Assembly: GCA_017518225.1 (NCBI GenBank)
Contig: JAFWVV010000030.1
Location: 1-60,642 of the forward strand
Reading direction: 5' to 3'
DNA from: Oscillospiraceae bacterium
GTDB taxonomy: Bacteria > Bacillota > Clostridia > Oscillospirales > Oscillospiraceae
DNA: 60,642 nt
A program made the position numbers and the translations under genes. How positions within the stretch are numbered: position 1 is the first letter of the stretch; the number at the start of each line of letters is the position of its first letter. Shown piece by piece: positions 59,331-60,642 of this stretch. The notes beneath the pieces were generated by a model, which was not told the origin of the DNA, searched no databases, and worked only from the letters and a program-made list of their open reading frames with translations.

Positions 59331-59360
59331 GGGAAAACCATCCTTTTATTATGGTGTGCG

Positions 59361-60089
59361 TCAGCAATCCAGACCCCAGCCCTTCATGGGCAGACGCTGC
59401 ATGGCGCCGAAGATTTTGCTCTTCATATCGGGGTACTGCGCGCCGAGCGCGGCGAGCAGCTGCTTGATTTCATAGCGCTTGCTGCCCTTGTCCTGCGGGC
59501 AGGGATTTTCCACTACGGGCAACTGCAGCGCCTCGCAGACGTTTCGCACCTTTTGCTCCCCGGCGTAGATCAGCGGGCGGATCTGCGTCACGCCGCTGCG
59601 GTCAAGGAAGGTCACGGGCTGGAAGCAGCTGATCCGACCCTCCATCAGAAGGCTCAGGAGAAAGGTCTCCACCGCGTCGTCGAAGTGATGCCCCAGCGCA
59701 AGCTTGTTGAGGCCGCGCTCCTTGAGGATGCCGTTGAGCGCGCCGCGGCGCATCTTGGCGCACAGCGAGCAGGGGTTGTCCTCCTGCCGCACGTCGAACA
59801 CGACCTCCTTGATATCCGTCTTGCGGCAGATATAGGGGATGCCGTGCGCGGCGCAGAGCTCCGCCACGGGCGTAAAGTCCATGCCCTCGAAGCCGAGCTC
59901 GATCGTCACGGCCTCCAGCTCGAAGGGCTTGGGATAATAGCTTTGCAGGTGCTTGAGCGCCAGCAGCAGAATCAGACTGTCCTTGCCGCCGGAAACGCCG
60001 ACAGCGACGCGGTCGCCGGCTTCGATCATGTGGTAGTCGTCCACGGCGCGTCGCACCGTACCGGTAAAATCATTGAGAATATTGTGCAT
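59361..60089 (-). CDS. TtcA-type tRNA sulfur-transfer ATPase
   Basis: The 242-residue protein has the PP-loop GVSGGKDSL, a CxxC pair in NPCSLCAKMRRG that would bind an iron-sulfur cluster, LALGHHFDDAVETFLLSLL and a third Cys in ENPCPQD. This matches the TtcA/TtuA family that makes 2-thiocytidine 32 in tRNA. The exact modification in Clostridia is not certain. GGAG lies 8 bases before ATG 60089; longer in-frame extensions lack a site. Confidence 0.9.
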   Translation of the reverse strand: MHNILNDFTGTVRRAVDDYHMIEAGDRVAVGVSGGKDSLILLLALKHLQSYYPKPFELEAVTIELGFEGMDFTPVAELCAAHGIPYICRKTDIKEVVFDVRQEDNPCSLCAKMRRGALNGILKERGLNKLALGHHFDDAVETFLLSLLMEGRISCFQPVTFLDRSGVTQIRPLIYAGEQKVRNVCEALQLPVVENPCPQDKGSKRYEIKQLLAALGAQYPDMKSKIFGAMQRLPMKGWGLDC

Positions 60090-60201
60090 ACGGTCACTCC
60101 AAAAAAATAAAAATGAAAAATCAGAATTTACGAGTATTCCGGAGAATTCAAGAGAAAAACGGAGATAATAAATCCAGAATTGATTTTCTTGCATTTTTCC
60201 G

Positions 60202-60230
60202 TTGACAGGCGGGCGCACCTGTGATATAAA
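60202..60230 (+). promoter_or_regulatory. rplM promoter and leader
   Basis: TTGACA (60202-60207) and TATAAA (60225-60230) are 17 bases apart. The leader that follows (about 100 bases) contains a small hairpin AAACCC-GGATTT-GGGTTT at about 60260-60278, a possible site for ribosomal-protein feedback. Confidence 0.75.
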
Positions 60231-60336
60231 AGGGGAGCGCGTTTCGATAGATACAGAAAAAACCCGGATTTGGGTTTATTGTAATATCGACCGCTCAAAA
60301 AGTCAAAACATTTCATCATATGGAGGCAAAGCGAAT

Positions 60337-60642
60337 ATGTCCACCACCATGCTCACCAAGGAGACCGTGACCCGCAAGTGGTACATCCTTGACGCAGCCG
60401 GCAAGCCCATGGGCAAGACCGCTGCTCTCGCCGCCGATCTGCTGCGCGGCAAGCTCAAGACCGACTACACCCCTCACGTTGACTGCGGCGACTACGTCAT
60501 CATCATCAACGCGAAGGACGCTGTTCTCACCGGCAAGAAGCTGGAGCAGAAGTACTACCGCACCCACTCCGGCTACCCCGGCGGCCTGAAGGAGACCCAG
60601 TACAAGACCCTGATGCAGAAAAAGCCCGAGCTGGCGATGCGC
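60337..60642 (+). CDS. rplM: 50S ribosomal protein L13, 3' end outside window
   Basis: The 102 visible residues, starting [20 protein letters not shown], show the L13 signature ([54 protein letters not shown]). TGGAGG precedes the ATG. rpsI normally follows and would lie beyond the window. Confidence 0.96.
   Translation, partial: MSTTMLTKETVTRKWYILDAAGKPMGKTAALAADLLRGKLKTDYTPHVDCGDYVIIINAKDAVLTGKKLEQKYYRTHSGYPGGLKETQYKTLMQKKPELAMR

Overview
The window looks like a chromosomal segment of a spore-forming, high-G+C member of the Clostridia, most likely Oscillospiraceae (Oscillibacter/Flavonifractor-like). The evidence is a complete spo0A with Spo0A boxes, a DUF1858 protein, strong GGAGG ribosome binding sites, TTGACA/TATAAT promoters with 17-bp spacing, and Clostridia-type gene content. 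The genus is inference. No rRNA, tRNA, CRISPR array, integrase or transposase was recognised. Both ends cut genes: an unknown gene at the left and rplM at the right.

Layout. 1-2.8 kb: a minus-strand pair (HTH/AAA-ATPase/PD-(D/E)XK protein plus an unknown gene) with a three-copy repeat around its promoter, next to a truncated AbrB/SpoVT gene. 2.9-9.3 kb: an anchored LRR-like protein, an ABC-F ATPase with an attenuator-like leader, and an OmpR-type two-component system. 9.3-16.5 kb: tadA, a lipoprotein, a ladder of five hairpins, pta, DUF1858, a phosphoesterase, a PpiC-like foldase, rpmE and rsmE. 16.5-25 kb: a polyproline protein, a GntR-ABC operon, an M3-type peptidase lipoprotein, a CBS/DRTGG-type Mn pyrophosphatase and a GH3 lipoprotein. 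25-27.2 kb: nucleoside salvage (deoD divergent from udk-tdk).

27.2-37.2 kb is the accessory part. A visibly AT-richer block holds a response regulator-ABC-permease-histidine kinase set and a LytTR-DUF3021-ABC-permease set. It is bracketed by a 98-bp direct repeat of the tdk 3' end. Its right edge is a mosaic of three gene fragments (kinase, XRE regulator, tdk). A second, more GC-rich DUF7010-LytTR-DUF3021-ABC-permease operon and the intact XRE gene follow.

37.4-45.2 kb: DUF378, DUF1294, a metallophosphoesterase, a histidine phosphatase-GNAT fusion, a PurN-like protein lacking catalytic residues, an inverted-repeat element, trkA-trkH and an AI-2E/YtvI-type permease. 45.2-49.9 kb: a secreted protein with an ABC exporter of one ATPase and two permeases. 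50-53.6 kb: a minus-strand, probably lipid-related group (acyltransferase, PAP2, condensation-type acyltransferase, DUF6320). 53.8-60.6 kb: a surface protein with a TPAPTA stalk and Ig-like repeats, XRE-lepA, spo0A, a barnase-like RNase, a TtcA-type protein and rplM.

The strongest candidates for something undescribed are the tdk-bracketed double sensor/exporter cassette with its chimeric scar, the paired LytTR-DUF3021 exporter operons, the hairpin ladder after pta, and the self-regulating-looking HTH-ATPase-nuclease gene.
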